Source: Sphingorhabdus profundilacus | GTDB lineage: Bacteria > Pseudomonadota > Alphaproteobacteria > Sphingomonadales > Sphingomonadaceae | Direction of reading: 5' to 3' | NCBI RefSeq assembly: GCF_009769755.1 | Contig: NZ_SDWJ01000001.1 | Location: forward strand, 1,302,001-1,366,000 | DNA length: 64,000 nt | Part shown: one piece after another, positions 19,939 through 29,088 of the stretch | Numbering within the stretch: the first letter of the stretch is position 1 | Layout: each line of letters starts with the position of its first letter | The notes under the pieces: generated by a model | Database searches by the model: none | Seen by the model: only the letters and a program-made list of their open reading frames with translations | Told to the model about the DNA's origin: nothing | Translations under genes and position numbers: made by a program

Positions 19939-21045
19939 ATGGACGCAAAAGATCAGCAATCCGAATCCTATACCTATGCCAAGGCGGGTGTATCCATCGA
20001 AACCGGCAACGCACTGGTGCGCGCTATCGCACCACTGGCCAAGGCGACACGCCGCGCGGGGGCAGACGCCGATCTTGGCGGATTTGGCGGCTTTTTCGAC
20101 CTGAAAGCAGCAGGATTTAACGATCCCCTTTTGGTGGCCGCCAATGATGGTGTCGGTACAAAGTTGAAGCTCGCCATCGAATCGGGCCGTCATGAAGGCG
20201 TCGGCATCGACCTCGTCGCCATGTGCGTCAACGATCTGATCGTACAGGGCGCAGAGCCACTCTTCTTCCTCGATTATTACGCCACCGGCAAACTCGACAA
20301 TGACGTGGCGACCGCCGTCGTCGCCAGCATCGCCGAAGGCTGCAAACAGGCGGGCTGCGCGCTGATCGGCGGGGAAACGGCCGAAATGCCGGGCATGTAT
20401 AGCGAAGGCGATTATGACCTCGCCGGATTCTGCGTCGGCGCGGTCGAGCGTGATCGGGTGCTGACCTCCGACAAGGTCGCCGACGGCGATGTCATCCTTG
20501 GCCTCGCATCATCGGGTGTGCACAGCAACGGCTTCTCGCTTGTCCGCCGCCTTGCCGCCGACAAGGGCTGGAAACTCGACCGCCCTGCCCTTTTTGACCA
20601 GAATGTCCTGCTGATCGATGCGCTGATGGCGCCGACACGTATCTATGTGAAATCGCTGTTGCCGCTCGTCCGCACGGGCAAGGTGCATGCGATGGCGCAC
20701 ATCACCGGCGGCGGTCTGCTGGAAAATATCCCCCGCGTCCTGCCCGCCGGTCTGCACGCACATATCGATGCGGACGCATGGGAACAGCCCCGCCTGATGG
20801 CATTCCTGCAGGCGCAGGGACATATCGAACCTGAGGAAATGGCGCGCACATTCAACTGCGGCATCGGCATGGCAGTTGTCGTCGCGGCTGCCGATATGGC
20901 CGATGTGCTGGCGGCGATGGAAGCCGCCGGGGAAACCGCACATCGCATCGGCCATATCGCGGCCGGTGAAAAAGGCTGCACGGTGACAGGCAGTACCGAG
21001 ACGTGGAGCGCAAAAAGCGATTGGACCGCAACGCATGCGGGATAA
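19939..21045 (+). CDS. purM: Phosphoribosylformylglycinamidine cyclo-ligase
   Basis: Makes aminoimidazole ribonucleotide (AIR) in purine synthesis. The 368 residues follow the PurM layout: [21 protein letters not shown], the glycine-rich [21 protein letters not shown], the [26 protein letters not shown] signature, and [11 protein letters not shown], then [14 protein letters not shown] in the C-terminal domain. It is followed by purN after a 114-base gap that holds a palindromic repeat, so the two may be partly uncoupled. Confidence 0.97.
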   Translation: MDAKDQQSESYTYAKAGVSIETGNALVRAIAPLAKATRRAGADADLGGFGGFFDLKAAGFNDPLLVAANDGVGTKLKLAIESGRHEGVGIDLVAMCVNDLIVQGAEPLFFLDYYATGKLDNDVATAVVASIAEGCKQAGCALIGGETAEMPGMYSEGDYDLAGFCVGAVERDRVLTSDKVADGDVILGLASSGVHSNGFSLVRRLAADKGWKLDRPALFDQNVLLIDALMAPTRIYVKSLLPLVRTGKVHAMAHITGGGLLENIPRVLPAGLHAHIDADAWEQPRLMAFLQAQGHIEPEEMARTFNCGIGMAVVVAAADMADVLAAMEAAGETAHRIGHIAAGEKGCTVTGSTETWSAKSDWTATHAG

Positions 21046-21064
21046 CAATCCTGTGCCCAAAACT

Positions 21065-21143
21065 CCCGTCACCCTGAACTTGTTTCAGGGTCTTGGTCTT
21101 CCGATGTTGAAAACTAAGATGCTGAAACAAGTTCAGCATGACG
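21065..21143. repeat. Palindromic repeat pair with a co-varied arm
   Basis: The left arm is the standard CCCTGAACTTGTTTCAGGG type. The right arm reads GATGCTGAAACAAGTTCAGCATG, where both sides of its short hairpin differ from the standard GACCC/GGGTG in a matched way. It lies between purM and purN. Confidence 0.85.
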
Positions 21144-21159
21144 ATCTAAAGGCGGCACA

Positions 21160-22110
21160 ATGACCAGAGCCAAAGTCGCCGTCCTGATCTCGGGCAGTGG
21201 CACCAACATGGCCGCTTTGCTCTACGCCGCCAAGCACCCCGATTGCCCCTATGAAATCGTTCTGGTGGCCAGCAACAATCCCGATGCCGAGGGGCTGACC
21301 TTGGCGCAAGGCGAAGGCATTGCGACCTTTGCCCATGCACATAAGGGAATGGACAGGACAGCGCACGACGCGATCATGCATGCCAAGATTTTGGAATCGG
21401 GCGCGACCCATGTCGCGTTGGCCGGATATATGCGGATAGTAAGCGAGACTTTTGTGGAGCAATGGGAAGGCCGGATGCTCAACATCCACCCGTCGCTCCT
21501 CCCCAAATATCAGGGGCTGCACACGCATCAAAGGGCGCTGGATGCGGGCGACAAAGTGGCCGGATGCAGCGTGCACCTTGTGACGGCGGAGCTGGACGCC
21601 GGTCCTATTTTGGGCCAGACCGAAGTGGCCATATTGCCGGACGACACCGCCGAAACACTTGCGGCCCGCGTCCTGTTTGCGGAGCATCAGCTTTATAGCC
21701 GCACACTCGCCGCTTTTGTATCGCGCGACACCGACCCCGAATGGCTGGTGGCGCAAGTGCGCGAACGCGCGATGGCGCAACCCGAAGCCGACGAGGTGTC
21801 GTCCCACGGCATGCCCTGTTTCGGCATCATCGGCGGCAAGAAATTCGCTTATGTGTCGGTCGACCATCATGGCGACGGCAAAACCGCGCTTTTGGTGAAA
21901 ATCAGTGGCGCGGAAGAACAGGCGATGCTGATCGACAGCGACGAAGACCGCTATTACCGCCCCGCCTATTTCGGCGACGGCTGGATCGGCATCCGGCTGG
22001 ATCTGGGCGACACAGACTGGGACCATATCGCCGACTGGCTCGCCAAAAGCTGGCGCGCGGTGGCACCCAAGAAGCTGACCAAGCTGATGGATGTGGCTGG
22101 GGAGTTTTGA
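21160..22110 (+). CDS. purN: Glycinamide ribonucleotide transformylase fused to a YjbR-like domain
   Basis: Transfers a formyl group from 10-formyl-THF to GAR in purine synthesis. Residues 1 to about 200 are a full PurN: SGSGTNM at the phosphate site (about 11-17), N108 and H110 in LNIHPSLLP, and D146 in ELDAGPI. About 110 further residues (from about 206) form an MmcQ/YjbR-like domain, with GGKKFAYVSVDHHGDGKTALLVKIS, then YYRPAYFGDGWIGIRLD, then DWDHIADWLAKSWRAVAPKKL. The two parts are joined in one frame with no internal start needed. The role of the added domain is unknown. Confidence 0.93.
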   Translation: MTRAKVAVLISGSGTNMAALLYAAKHPDCPYEIVLVASNNPDAEGLTLAQGEGIATFAHAHKGMDRTAHDAIMHAKILESGATHVALAGYMRIVSETFVEQWEGRMLNIHPSLLPKYQGLHTHQRALDAGDKVAGCSVHLVTAELDAGPILGQTEVAILPDDTAETLAARVLFAEHQLYSRTLAAFVSRDTDPEWLVAQVRERAMAQPEADEVSSHGMPCFGIIGGKKFAYVSVDHHGDGKTALLVKISGAEEQAMLIDSDEDRYYRPAYFGDGWIGIRLDLGDTDWDHIADWLAKSWRAVAPKKLTKLMDVAGEF

Positions 22111-22626
22111 TCTGACCTGCCACTCTCCGACACCGTCACCCTGAACTTGTTTCAGGGTCCATCGGTCAGCGAAGCCCTGCATTTCAGGGGGCAGCGCCAT
22201 AGTGCGTCGCGGTGGCGCATCCATCAAGGTTCGGGGGTAACTTCGAAATGGACCCTGAAACAAGTTCAGGGTGACGGGTCGGAGATGATTGCAACCTTCT
22301 CCGCGTCCTCGGCGAACTCTGCGTGAATCATGTACGCGTCCGTTCTTAGTTCACGCAGAGAGCGCAAAGTTCGCAGAGGCTGGAAATGTCTTGGGCCCAC
22401 CTAGACAGGGTATGTTCGAGCCATATTCTCGCACCCGTTACCCTGATGCCGAAGATGTGCAGAGCACACCCTGTCTCTACCCGTCACCCTGAACTTGTTT
22501 CAGGGTCTTAGTCAGCAACGTTGCAGTAATAAGACCCTGAAACAAGTTCAGGGTGACGGGCGGTTGGGTTTGGGTTTGCTGACCAACCGACAAATTCCGC
22601 CTCACTGCGTGACCTCAGCAGCCATG
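22111..22626. repeat. Gene-free spacer filled with palindromic repeats
   Basis: No gene is visible here between purN and ndk, which converge. It holds an inverted pair of the CCCTGAACTTGTTTCAGGG family with a 90-base centre (22132-22278), a copy of the CTCTGCGTGAA hairpin (22299-22379), and a compact inverted pair (22480-22560). A short segment near 22448-22468 (GCCGAAGATGTGCAGAGCAC) resembles, inverted, the bases that interrupt a repeat arm at 13.7 kb. Confidence 0.85.
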
Positions 22627-22656
22627 AAAAAAGGCCGCCGAATTGCTCCGGCGACC
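22627..22656 (-). terminator. Rho-independent terminator after ndk
   Basis: On the minus strand GGTCGCCG and CGGCGGCC form an 8-bp stem (one G-T pair) with an 8-base loop, followed by TTTTTT. It lies 23 bases after the ndk stop. Confidence 0.85.
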
Positions 22657-22679
22657 TTGAATTCTTCGTGTAAGTACCC

Positions 22680-23102
22680 TTACCCAACAATTTCTTCCGG
22701 CTTGAAGAAGTAAGCGATTTCGATCGCGGCGTTCTCGTCGCTGTCCGAACCGTGGACGGTGTTGGCTTCGATGCTTTCGGCCAGTTCCTTGCGGATCGTG
22801 CCGGGTTCAGCATTGGCAGGGTTGGTTGCGCCCATGATGTCGCGGTTGCGCTGCATGGCGTTTTCGCCTTCCAGAACCTGCACGACGACGGGGCCGCTGA
22901 TCATGAAATCAACCAGTTCGCCGAAGAAGGGGCGCTCTTTGTGCACGGCGTAGAAGCCTTCGGCCTGTTCGCGGCTCATGTGGATGCGCTTGGACGCAAC
23001 GACGCGCAGGCCGGCTTCTTCCAGCATCTTGGTGACCGCACCGGTCAGGTTACGGCGGGTTGCGTCGGGTTTGATGATCGAAAAGGTGCGGGTGGTCGCC
23101 AT
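22680..23102 (-). CDS. ndk: Nucleoside diphosphate kinase
   Basis: Exchanges gamma-phosphates between nucleoside tri- and diphosphates through a phosphohistidine. It has 140 residues, the usual length. K11 is in [13 protein letters not shown], and the catalytic H117 is in NTVHGSDS. The [20 protein letters not shown] loop is present. The ATG at 23102 has AGGAG 8 bases upstream; a longer frame to 23171 has no support. Confidence 0.97.
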   Translation of the reverse strand: MATTRTFSIIKPDATRRNLTGAVTKMLEEAGLRVVASKRIHMSREQAEGFYAVHKERPFFGELVDFMISGPVVVQVLEGENAMQRNRDIMGATNPANAEPGTIRKELAESIEANTVHGSDSDENAAIEIAYFFKPEEIVG

Positions 23103-23237
23103 GGGAGATGCTCCTGATAAGTATGCGTGAAAAACTGGCGCGCCTCTAGCCGCTGCGGTGCAGCATGGCAAGGGTTGTGATATCCGGGTGGCTTCAGTTC
23201 TTCGCGCCGCCTGTGATGACGGCGCACTATAACAAGT

Positions 23238-23675
23238 TTAAGGCCCCTGCACCCATTTGCCGCCATCCTGTTTCCAATAGCGGCGCTCGACATCCTCGCG
23301 ATTGGCAAGTGTGCGCCAGGCGGTGCGGGCATTGTCCGTGTGGCTGGGCGGAAACAGGTAGAAAATGCGGTCGAAACCCAGGGCCTCATCGCGCCATTCG
23401 CCATCGGCCAGCGCCACGAAGCGTGCGCCGTTGGCCGCGTCCGGCGCGGTGGAGAGCAGGATGGGCTGCAACGCATCGTCCCCCTCGCCCGCCTTGGCAT
23501 GGGCGAGGAAGCTGTCGGGCTTGGCATTCCACAGCGCGGTCGACAGCCGGTTCAGTTGATCCCCTTCCCCGCTAACCACCAGCATCCGCCCGCCCCCGTC
23601 CAGCACGCGCTGGGCGAGAACGGGTATCACCTTTTCGGCAGGGTCACGGGTCAGCTGGTAAAAATCGACTTGCAC
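23238..23675 (-). CDS. holC: DNA polymerase III subunit chi
   Basis: Clamp-loader accessory subunit that links polymerase III to SSB. It has 145 residues and the HolC fold: VDFYQLTRDPAEKVIPVLAQRVLDGGGRMLV at the start, LNRLSTALWNAKPDSFLAHA, and ALGFDRIFYLFPP near the C-terminus. The start is GTG at 23675, with a purine-rich GGAGGGG before it, and that ribosome site is part of the adjacent inverted repeat. It lies downstream of pepA on the same strand, as in many Proteobacteria. Confidence 0.88.
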   Translation of the reverse strand: MQVDFYQLTRDPAEKVIPVLAQRVLDGGGRMLVVSGEGDQLNRLSTALWNAKPDSFLAHAKAGEGDDALQPILLSTAPDAANGARFVALADGEWRDEALGFDRIFYLFPPSHTDNARTAWRTLANREDVERRYWKQDGGKWVQGP

Positions 23676-23678
23676 TTG

Positions 23679-23772
23679 CTCCCCTCCCGCTTGCGGGAGG
23701 GGCTGGGGGAGGGTCAGTCTTGCCTTCCGCCACAGTCACCCTCCCCTAGCCCCTCCCGCAAGCGGGAGGGGA
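23679..23772. repeat. Inverted pair of C-rich palindromes between pepA and holC
   Basis: Two copies of a 22-base palindrome are present, CCCCTCCCGC-TT-GCGGGAGGGG at 23681-23702 and its counterpart at 23750-23771. Each is followed by a related CTRGGGGAGGG tail, the pair being in opposite orientation. It fills the 100-base gap and supplies the holC ribosome-binding site. Confidence 0.85.
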
Positions 23773-23775
23773 ACT

Positions 23776-25233
23776 TTAGCCTTCGAAATTATCGGCCACA
23801 AAGCGGTCGAGCAGGCGCACGCCGAAACCGGTCGCGCCCTTGTCCCAGACGGCGCCGGGCTTGTCGGCCCAGACCGTACCGGCGATGTCGAGATGCGCCC
23901 ATTTCACGCCATCCTTGATGAAGCGCTGCAGGAACTGGGCCGCGGTGATCGAGCCTGCGCCCTTACCGCCGATATTCTTCATATCGGCAATGGGGCTGTC
24001 GATCATCTTGTCATAGGCCTTGGACAGCGGGAAGCGCCAGAGCGGGTCGCCCGAGGCCTTACCTGCGGCGGTCAGCTTGTCGGCAAGCCCATCATCGTTG
24101 GTGAACATACCGGCATATTCGCTGCCCAGCGAAACGATGATCGCACCCGTCAGGGTCGCGAGATCGACGATATATTCAGGGTTATAGGTTTCCTGCGTCC
24201 AGTGCAGCGCATCGCAGAGGACCAGACGGCCTTCGGCATCGGTGTTCAGCACTTCGATGGTCTGCCCCGACATGGAGGTGACGATGTCGCCCGGACGCTG
24301 TGCATTGCCGTCGGGCATATTTTCGACAAGGCCGCAAATGCCGACGACATGGGCCTTGGCCTTGCGTCCGGCGAGCGCCTTCATCACGCCTGCAACGGCA
24401 CCTGCGCCGCCCATATCCCACTTCATATCTTCCATACCTGCGGCAGGCTTGATGGAAATGCCGCCGGTATCAAAGGTCACGCCCTTGCCGACGAAGGCTA
24501 CGGGACGTGCCTGCGCGCCGCCGGTTCCGTCCCATTTCATCGCCAACAGACGTGCCGGACGACGAGAGCCTTGCGCCACGCCCAACAGCGCGCCCATACC
24601 GAGTTCGGCCATTTGCTTGTCGTCGAGGATGGTGATTTCAATGCCCAGATCCGCCAGATGCTTGCACCGTTCAACGAAGCTTTCGGGGTAGATGATATTG
24701 GCAGGTTCCGTGACCAGTTCCCTGGTCAGTGCGACACCGTCCGCGATGGCGGCATAACGCGACCAGAGCGTTGCGGCCTCTGCCGGTGCGCCAGCGACGC
24801 TCAGCGCCTCGACCGAGGGTTTCGACGTATCGGCAAGCTTGGTGCGGTATTTGTCCATCCGCCAGTTGCGTAAAGTTGCGCCATAGGCGGCCTCGGCAGC
24901 GGCCTGCGCCGACAGGTTTTCGGCGTGGATCGCGATATGCTTGGCGCCCGAGGTCTGCACCTTGGCGATGATTTCGCCGCCTGCTTTTTGATAATCGCCT
25001 GCATCCCCCTCCGCAACGCCCAGCAAAACAATCCGCACCAGCTTTCCACCTTCACTTGCGATCAGCAAAAAGCTTTGCCCTGCATCCCCCTTGAAACGGG
25101 CGAGTTTCGCGGTGTCGTGCACCATTTGTGCGTTATCGAGCGGGAATGCGAATCCTTCAAAACTGCTTTTTGTAACAATGAATGCAAGCACATCGGCTGC
25201 TTCGGGTCGTGTTGTGGCAAATTCAATCTTCAT
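23776..25233 (-). CDS. pepA: Leucyl aminopeptidase (M17)
   Basis: Cytoplasmic hexameric exopeptidase with two metal ions. It has 485 residues. The metal and active-site motifs are VGKGVTFDTGGISIKP (metal and catalytic Lys region), DMGGAGAVAGVMKALA, and the NTDAEGRLVL signature with its two acidic ligands and catalytic Arg. The N-terminal macro-like domain is divergent, as usual. The gene diverges from lptD and is followed by holC. Confidence 0.95.
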   Translation of the reverse strand: MKIEFATTRPEAADVLAFIVTKSSFEGFAFPLDNAQMVHDTAKLARFKGDAGQSFLLIASEGGKLVRIVLLGVAEGDAGDYQKAGGEIIAKVQTSGAKHIAIHAENLSAQAAAEAAYGATLRNWRMDKYRTKLADTSKPSVEALSVAGAPAEAATLWSRYAAIADGVALTRELVTEPANIIYPESFVERCKHLADLGIEITILDDKQMAELGMGALLGVAQGSRRPARLLAMKWDGTGGAQARPVAFVGKGVTFDTGGISIKPAAGMEDMKWDMGGAGAVAGVMKALAGRKAKAHVVGICGLVENMPDGNAQRPGDIVTSMSGQTIEVLNTDAEGRLVLCDALHWTQETYNPEYIVDLATLTGAIIVSLGSEYAGMFTNDDGLADKLTAAGKASGDPLWRFPLSKAYDKMIDSPIADMKNIGGKGAGSITAAQFLQRFIKDGVKWAHLDIAGTVWADKPGAVWDKGATGFGVRLLDRFVADNFEG

Positions 25234-25412
25234 GAAAATGGTCAGCCTTTCCGCTGGGCGTTATGTATTGACGCTTTCTATAGGCTCAATTGTGTGCGCT
25301 ATTAAAGCAAAAGATAGGCTTGGTTGCCGCCCCGTTAACCGCATATACAGTGATCGGGCGCAAGATGGGTGGACCTGAGCTTAGAGCGGCTATAAAGGAC
25401 GTGCCGGTTTAT

Positions 25413-27644
25413 ATGATGATCCCCGCCCTTCGGCCCTCCTATATACAGCTTTTGCTGGCACTCTTGCTGATTGGCGGCATCACTGTGCCATCGACCGCTA
25501 TGGCGCAGGATGTACCAGCGCCTGCCAAAGATCCCGCCTCCGAAGACAAGATCGGATTTGCAGCAGCGACGGTCGAATATGATTCGAACAGCGATATTGT
25601 GACAGCAAAAGGCGATGTTTTCGTGGATCGCGATGGTTACACGCTGCGTGCCGATATGGTTGTATGGAACCGCAAAAGTGGCGAAGTCACCGCTGAGGGC
25701 AATATCCGGTCAGTCGGCCCCGAAGGCGATGTGGCCTATGGCGACAAAATTTCTGTAAATGACAGCCTGAAAGATGGCATTGTCGACAATTTGCTGGTCG
25801 TTCTGGCCGACGAAAGTCGTCTGGCGGCGCATCGGGGGTCGCGCAAGGACGGTATCTATAAACTCGACTATGCAGCCTATACCGCATGCAAAGTCGAGGG
25901 ACCCGACGGATGCCCCAAAAATCCTAGTTGGGAAGTGAAGGCCGTCAAAGTCATATATGATCCGGCCACAAAACGTGTCAAATATGAAGGCGCGCGGATC
26001 GAATTGTTCGGATTACCCATCGTTCCCCTGCCCTTTTTGTCGCACCCGGTCGATGCAAAGGCGGGCAGTGGTTTCCTTGTCCCCAGCGTCGGCTTTTCGC
26101 GCAATAACGGCCTTGAAGTCGAACAGTCCTATTTCTGGCGTATTTCCCAGAACCGCGATCTCACCGGTGCGATTACCGCATTTTCCGACGCCGCTCCGCT
26201 GGGGCAGGTCAAATTTCGGTCGCTTGAAAAAACAGGTGCGTTCCAAATCGCCGCCTATGGAACGTACAGCAACCGAATCGACACCAGCGGTGCCGTCGTT
26301 CCGGCCGGGAACAATGTTTTCCGCGGCTATATAGAGGGTTCCGGCAAGTTCCAGCTTAACCCCAACTGGTCGATTTCAGCATCGGGTCGAAGGGCGTCGG
26401 ACCGGACATTTCTGCGCCGCTATGATATCAGCCGCGATGACCGGTTGCGATCCACCTTCGCGGCTGAACGCATCGACAGCGACAGCTATTTTTCATTGTC
26501 CGGCTGGGCAGTGCAAACTCTGCGTACCGGCGACCGTCAGGGCCTCGCCCCGATTGCCTTGCCTGAGATCGACTATCGTCGCCGGATCAATGACCCGCTT
26601 TTTGGCGGAAAATTCAATATTCAGGCGAACAGCCTGGCCATTGGCCGCACCGCCGGGCAGGATACCCAGCGGGCTTTCGGGTCGGTCAAATGGGACTTGC
26701 GGAAATTAACCGGGCTGGGACAGGAAGTCACTTTTACAGCGCTGGCCCGGGGCGATGTTTATCACAGCGACGAAAATGCGAGCACCGCAACGGTTATTTA
26801 TCGCGGCCAAAGCGGATGGCAAGCAAGGGCGATATTTGCCGGTGCGGCCGACATAAAATGGCCCTTTGTTGGCAAGGCGCTTGGCGGGTCGCAGATATTT
26901 ACACCGCGCGTGCAACTGGTCGCCGCGCCGTCGGTAAAAAATCTCAAAATCCCCAACGAAGATTCGCGCGCAGTCGAGTTGGAAGACAGCAACCTGTTCG
27001 CGCTGAATCGTTTCCCGGGCTATGACCGGTTTGAAGATGACTATCGCATCACCTATGGTTTTGATTGGGCGCTGCGAAAAACGAGCTTTACCGCAGATGT
27101 GAACATCGGCCAAAGCTATCGTTTATCGAACCGTGCCTCGATTTTCCCGGATGGAACCGGGCTATCCGATAAGGCATCCGATTTTGTCGGCCGCAGTGAA
27201 TTTCGTTTCAAGGACATAATAAAGCTGACCCACCGTTTCCGGCTCGACAAGGACAATCTGGCGATCCGGCGCAACGAAGTGGACGCGACAATCGGGTCGC
27301 GGGGCACTTATGTGCAAGCAGGTTATCTCAAACTGAACCGCAACATCGGGCCAACGGTCGAAGATCTTTCGGACCGCGAGGAAATCCGGTTGGCCGGGCG
27401 CGTGCGTGTTGCGCGCTATTGGTCGGTTTTCGGATCGACGATTATCGACCTTACCGACACGACCGAGGATTCAACCACATTGGCAGACGGGTTCGACCCC
27501 ATTCGGCACCGCTTAGGCGTGGCTTATGACGATGACTGCCTGTCACTCAGCCTGACCTGGCGCCGGGATTATCAACCGACGGGCGATGCGCGGCGCGGCA
27601 ACAGCTTCCTGTTCCGGCTGGCATTTCGCAATCTGGGTGTGTAA
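25413..27644 (+). CDS. lptD: LPS-assembly protein LptD
   Basis: Outer-membrane beta-barrel that inserts lipopolysaccharide or equivalent glycolipid into the outer leaflet. It has 743 residues. A signal peptide (IQLLLALLLIGGITVPSTAMAQ) is followed by an OstA/LptA-like jellyroll (about 45-150, VEYDSNSDIVTAKGDVFVDRDGYTLRADMVVWNRKSGEVTAEGN) and then the barrel, ending in FRLAFRNLGV. Cysteine pairs that could be disulphide bonded are few (CKVEGPDGC and a late DDDCLS). The start at 25413 is set by the signal peptide; the ribosome site is weak and an upstream in-frame start at 25290 is possible. It heads lptD-surA-pdxA-rsmA. Confidence 0.92.
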   Translation: MMIPALRPSYIQLLLALLLIGGITVPSTAMAQDVPAPAKDPASEDKIGFAAATVEYDSNSDIVTAKGDVFVDRDGYTLRADMVVWNRKSGEVTAEGNIRSVGPEGDVAYGDKISVNDSLKDGIVDNLLVVLADESRLAAHRGSRKDGIYKLDYAAYTACKVEGPDGCPKNPSWEVKAVKVIYDPATKRVKYEGARIELFGLPIVPLPFLSHPVDAKAGSGFLVPSVGFSRNNGLEVEQSYFWRISQNRDLTGAITAFSDAAPLGQVKFRSLEKTGAFQIAAYGTYSNRIDTSGAVVPAGNNVFRGYIEGSGKFQLNPNWSISASGRRASDRTFLRRYDISRDDRLRSTFAAERIDSDSYFSLSGWAVQTLRTGDRQGLAPIALPEIDYRRRINDPLFGGKFNIQANSLAIGRTAGQDTQRAFGSVKWDLRKLTGLGQEVTFTALARGDVYHSDENASTATVIYRGQSGWQARAIFAGAADIKWPFVGKALGGSQIFTPRVQLVAAPSVKNLKIPNEDSRAVELEDSNLFALNRFPGYDRFEDDYRITYGFDWALRKTSFTADVNIGQSYRLSNRASIFPDGTGLSDKASDFVGRSEFRFKDIIKLTHRFRLDKDNLAIRRNEVDATIGSRGTYVQAGYLKLNRNIGPTVEDLSDREEIRLAGRVRVARYWSVFGSTIIDLTDTTEDSTTLADGFDPIRHRLGVAYDDDCLSLSLTWRRDYQPTGDARRGNSFLFRLAFRNLGV

Positions 27645-27747
27645 GGCCCTGTGACTTGGGGGATAAGGTCCGGTATTGCTCATCTGCTGTTCAGCAGGTT
27701 CTGGCTATTTCCCAATCTTGTTTTGATTTAGTACTGGATTGACATCG

Positions 27748-29088
27748 ATGAAGTTTTCCAAGCGCCTTTCCATTGCTGCCATGCTTGCAACCGCAACAGC
27801 ATTGACGCCATTGATCGCGCAGACCGTGTCCGATGATGCGCCACCCAAAGCGCAGCTTGATATACCCGAGGGCCAGACGCTTTTCGGCAAAAATGACCCC
27901 AATGTCCGCCGCGCCACAGCGCAGGTGAATGGGGAAATCATTACCGGCACCGACATCGATCACCGGCTTGCGTTGATTGTCGCGGCCAATAACAACCAGT
28001 TACCCCCAGAAGAAGTCGCCCGTTTCCGCGCGCAAATTCTGGCCAATCTGATCGACGAAACCCTTCAGATTCAAGAGGCGGCTGCCAATGAAATTGACGT
28101 GACCGAGGGCGAAGTTAACCAGTATTTCTTCCGAGTCGCCCAACAGAATTTCAACCGGCCTGCGAATGAAGTTGAGAAATATCTGTTGTCCATCGGGTCA
28201 TCGGTGGCAACGTTGAAACGCCAGATAAAGGGCGAATTATCGTGGAGCCGGCTTCTTTCGCGCAATGTACGCCCTTCGGCCAATGTCAGTGACGACGAAG
28301 TGAACGCCATCATCGAACGCATAAAGGCAACCAAGGGAACCACCGAATTCAGGCTTGGCGAAATCTATCTTTCCGCGACCCCCGAAACGATCGAAGCAGT
28401 GAGTGAAAACGCCAAGAAAATTATCGAACAACTTCGGCAGGGCGGCAATTTTGTTGCCTATGCCCGGCAGTTTTCCGAAGCATCGACCGCGTCGGTCGGC
28501 GGTGATCTGGGCTGGTTGTCGCTGGCGCAATTGCCGCAATCGCTCGCAACGGCGGCAACAGAAATGGGACCAAATGAAATTCGCGTGGTGGAATCGCCGG
28601 GCGGCCTATCGATCCTGCTGCTGATCGACAAACGTCAGGTTGCAACTTCTGACCCGCGCGATTCGGTATTGAGCCTCAAGCAGATCGCAATCAACTTCCC
28701 GGCAGGGACCAAAGAAGCGGACGTGGCACCGTTGGTGAAGCAGTTCAGCGAAGAAACGCGGAATATTACCGGCTGTGGCGCAGCAGATGAGATGGCAAAA
28801 AAATTGGGGGCCGATGTCGTGAACCGCGATGGCATAAAAGTCCGTGACCTCCCCGCCCCGTTACAACAGGTCATGCTTGATCTTCAAGTCGGCCAGTCAA
28901 CACCGCCTTATGGTTCGTTAGACGACGGCGTCCGTGTCTTCGTCATGTGTGGACGCGATGCCCCGCAGGAAGCTGCTTCGGAATCGTTCGACGAAATCAT
29001 GTCGCGGCTTGAGGAAGAACGGGTCAACAAAAGGGCGCGTATCTATCTGCGCGACCTTCGCCGTGACGCAGTCATCGAATATAACTGA
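27748..29088 (+). CDS. surA: Periplasmic chaperone / peptidyl-prolyl isomerase, SurA type
   Basis: Escorts unfolded outer-membrane proteins, including LptD, across the periplasm. It has 446 residues. A signal peptide (MKFSKRLSIAAMLATATALTPLIAQ) is followed by a SurA N-terminal helical domain (VNGEIITGTDIDHRLALIVAANN...) and one clear parvulin domain near 195-295 (EFRLGEIYLS ... FSEASTASVGGDLGWLSLAQLPQSL). A second, degenerate parvulin region follows. No clear ribosome site precedes this ATG; a TTG three codons earlier is in frame. It overlaps pdxA by one base (TGATG). Confidence 0.9.
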   Translation: MKFSKRLSIAAMLATATALTPLIAQTVSDDAPPKAQLDIPEGQTLFGKNDPNVRRATAQVNGEIITGTDIDHRLALIVAANNNQLPPEEVARFRAQILANLIDETLQIQEAAANEIDVTEGEVNQYFFRVAQQNFNRPANEVEKYLLSIGSSVATLKRQIKGELSWSRLLSRNVRPSANVSDDEVNAIIERIKATKGTTEFRLGEIYLSATPETIEAVSENAKKIIEQLRQGGNFVAYARQFSEASTASVGGDLGWLSLAQLPQSLATAATEMGPNEIRVVESPGGLSILLLIDKRQVATSDPRDSVLSLKQIAINFPAGTKEADVAPLVKQFSEETRNITGCGAADEMAKKLGADVVNRDGIKVRDLPAPLQQVMLDLQVGQSTPPYGSLDDGVRVFVMCGRDAPQEAASESFDEIMSRLEEERVNKRARIYLRDLRRDAVIEYN

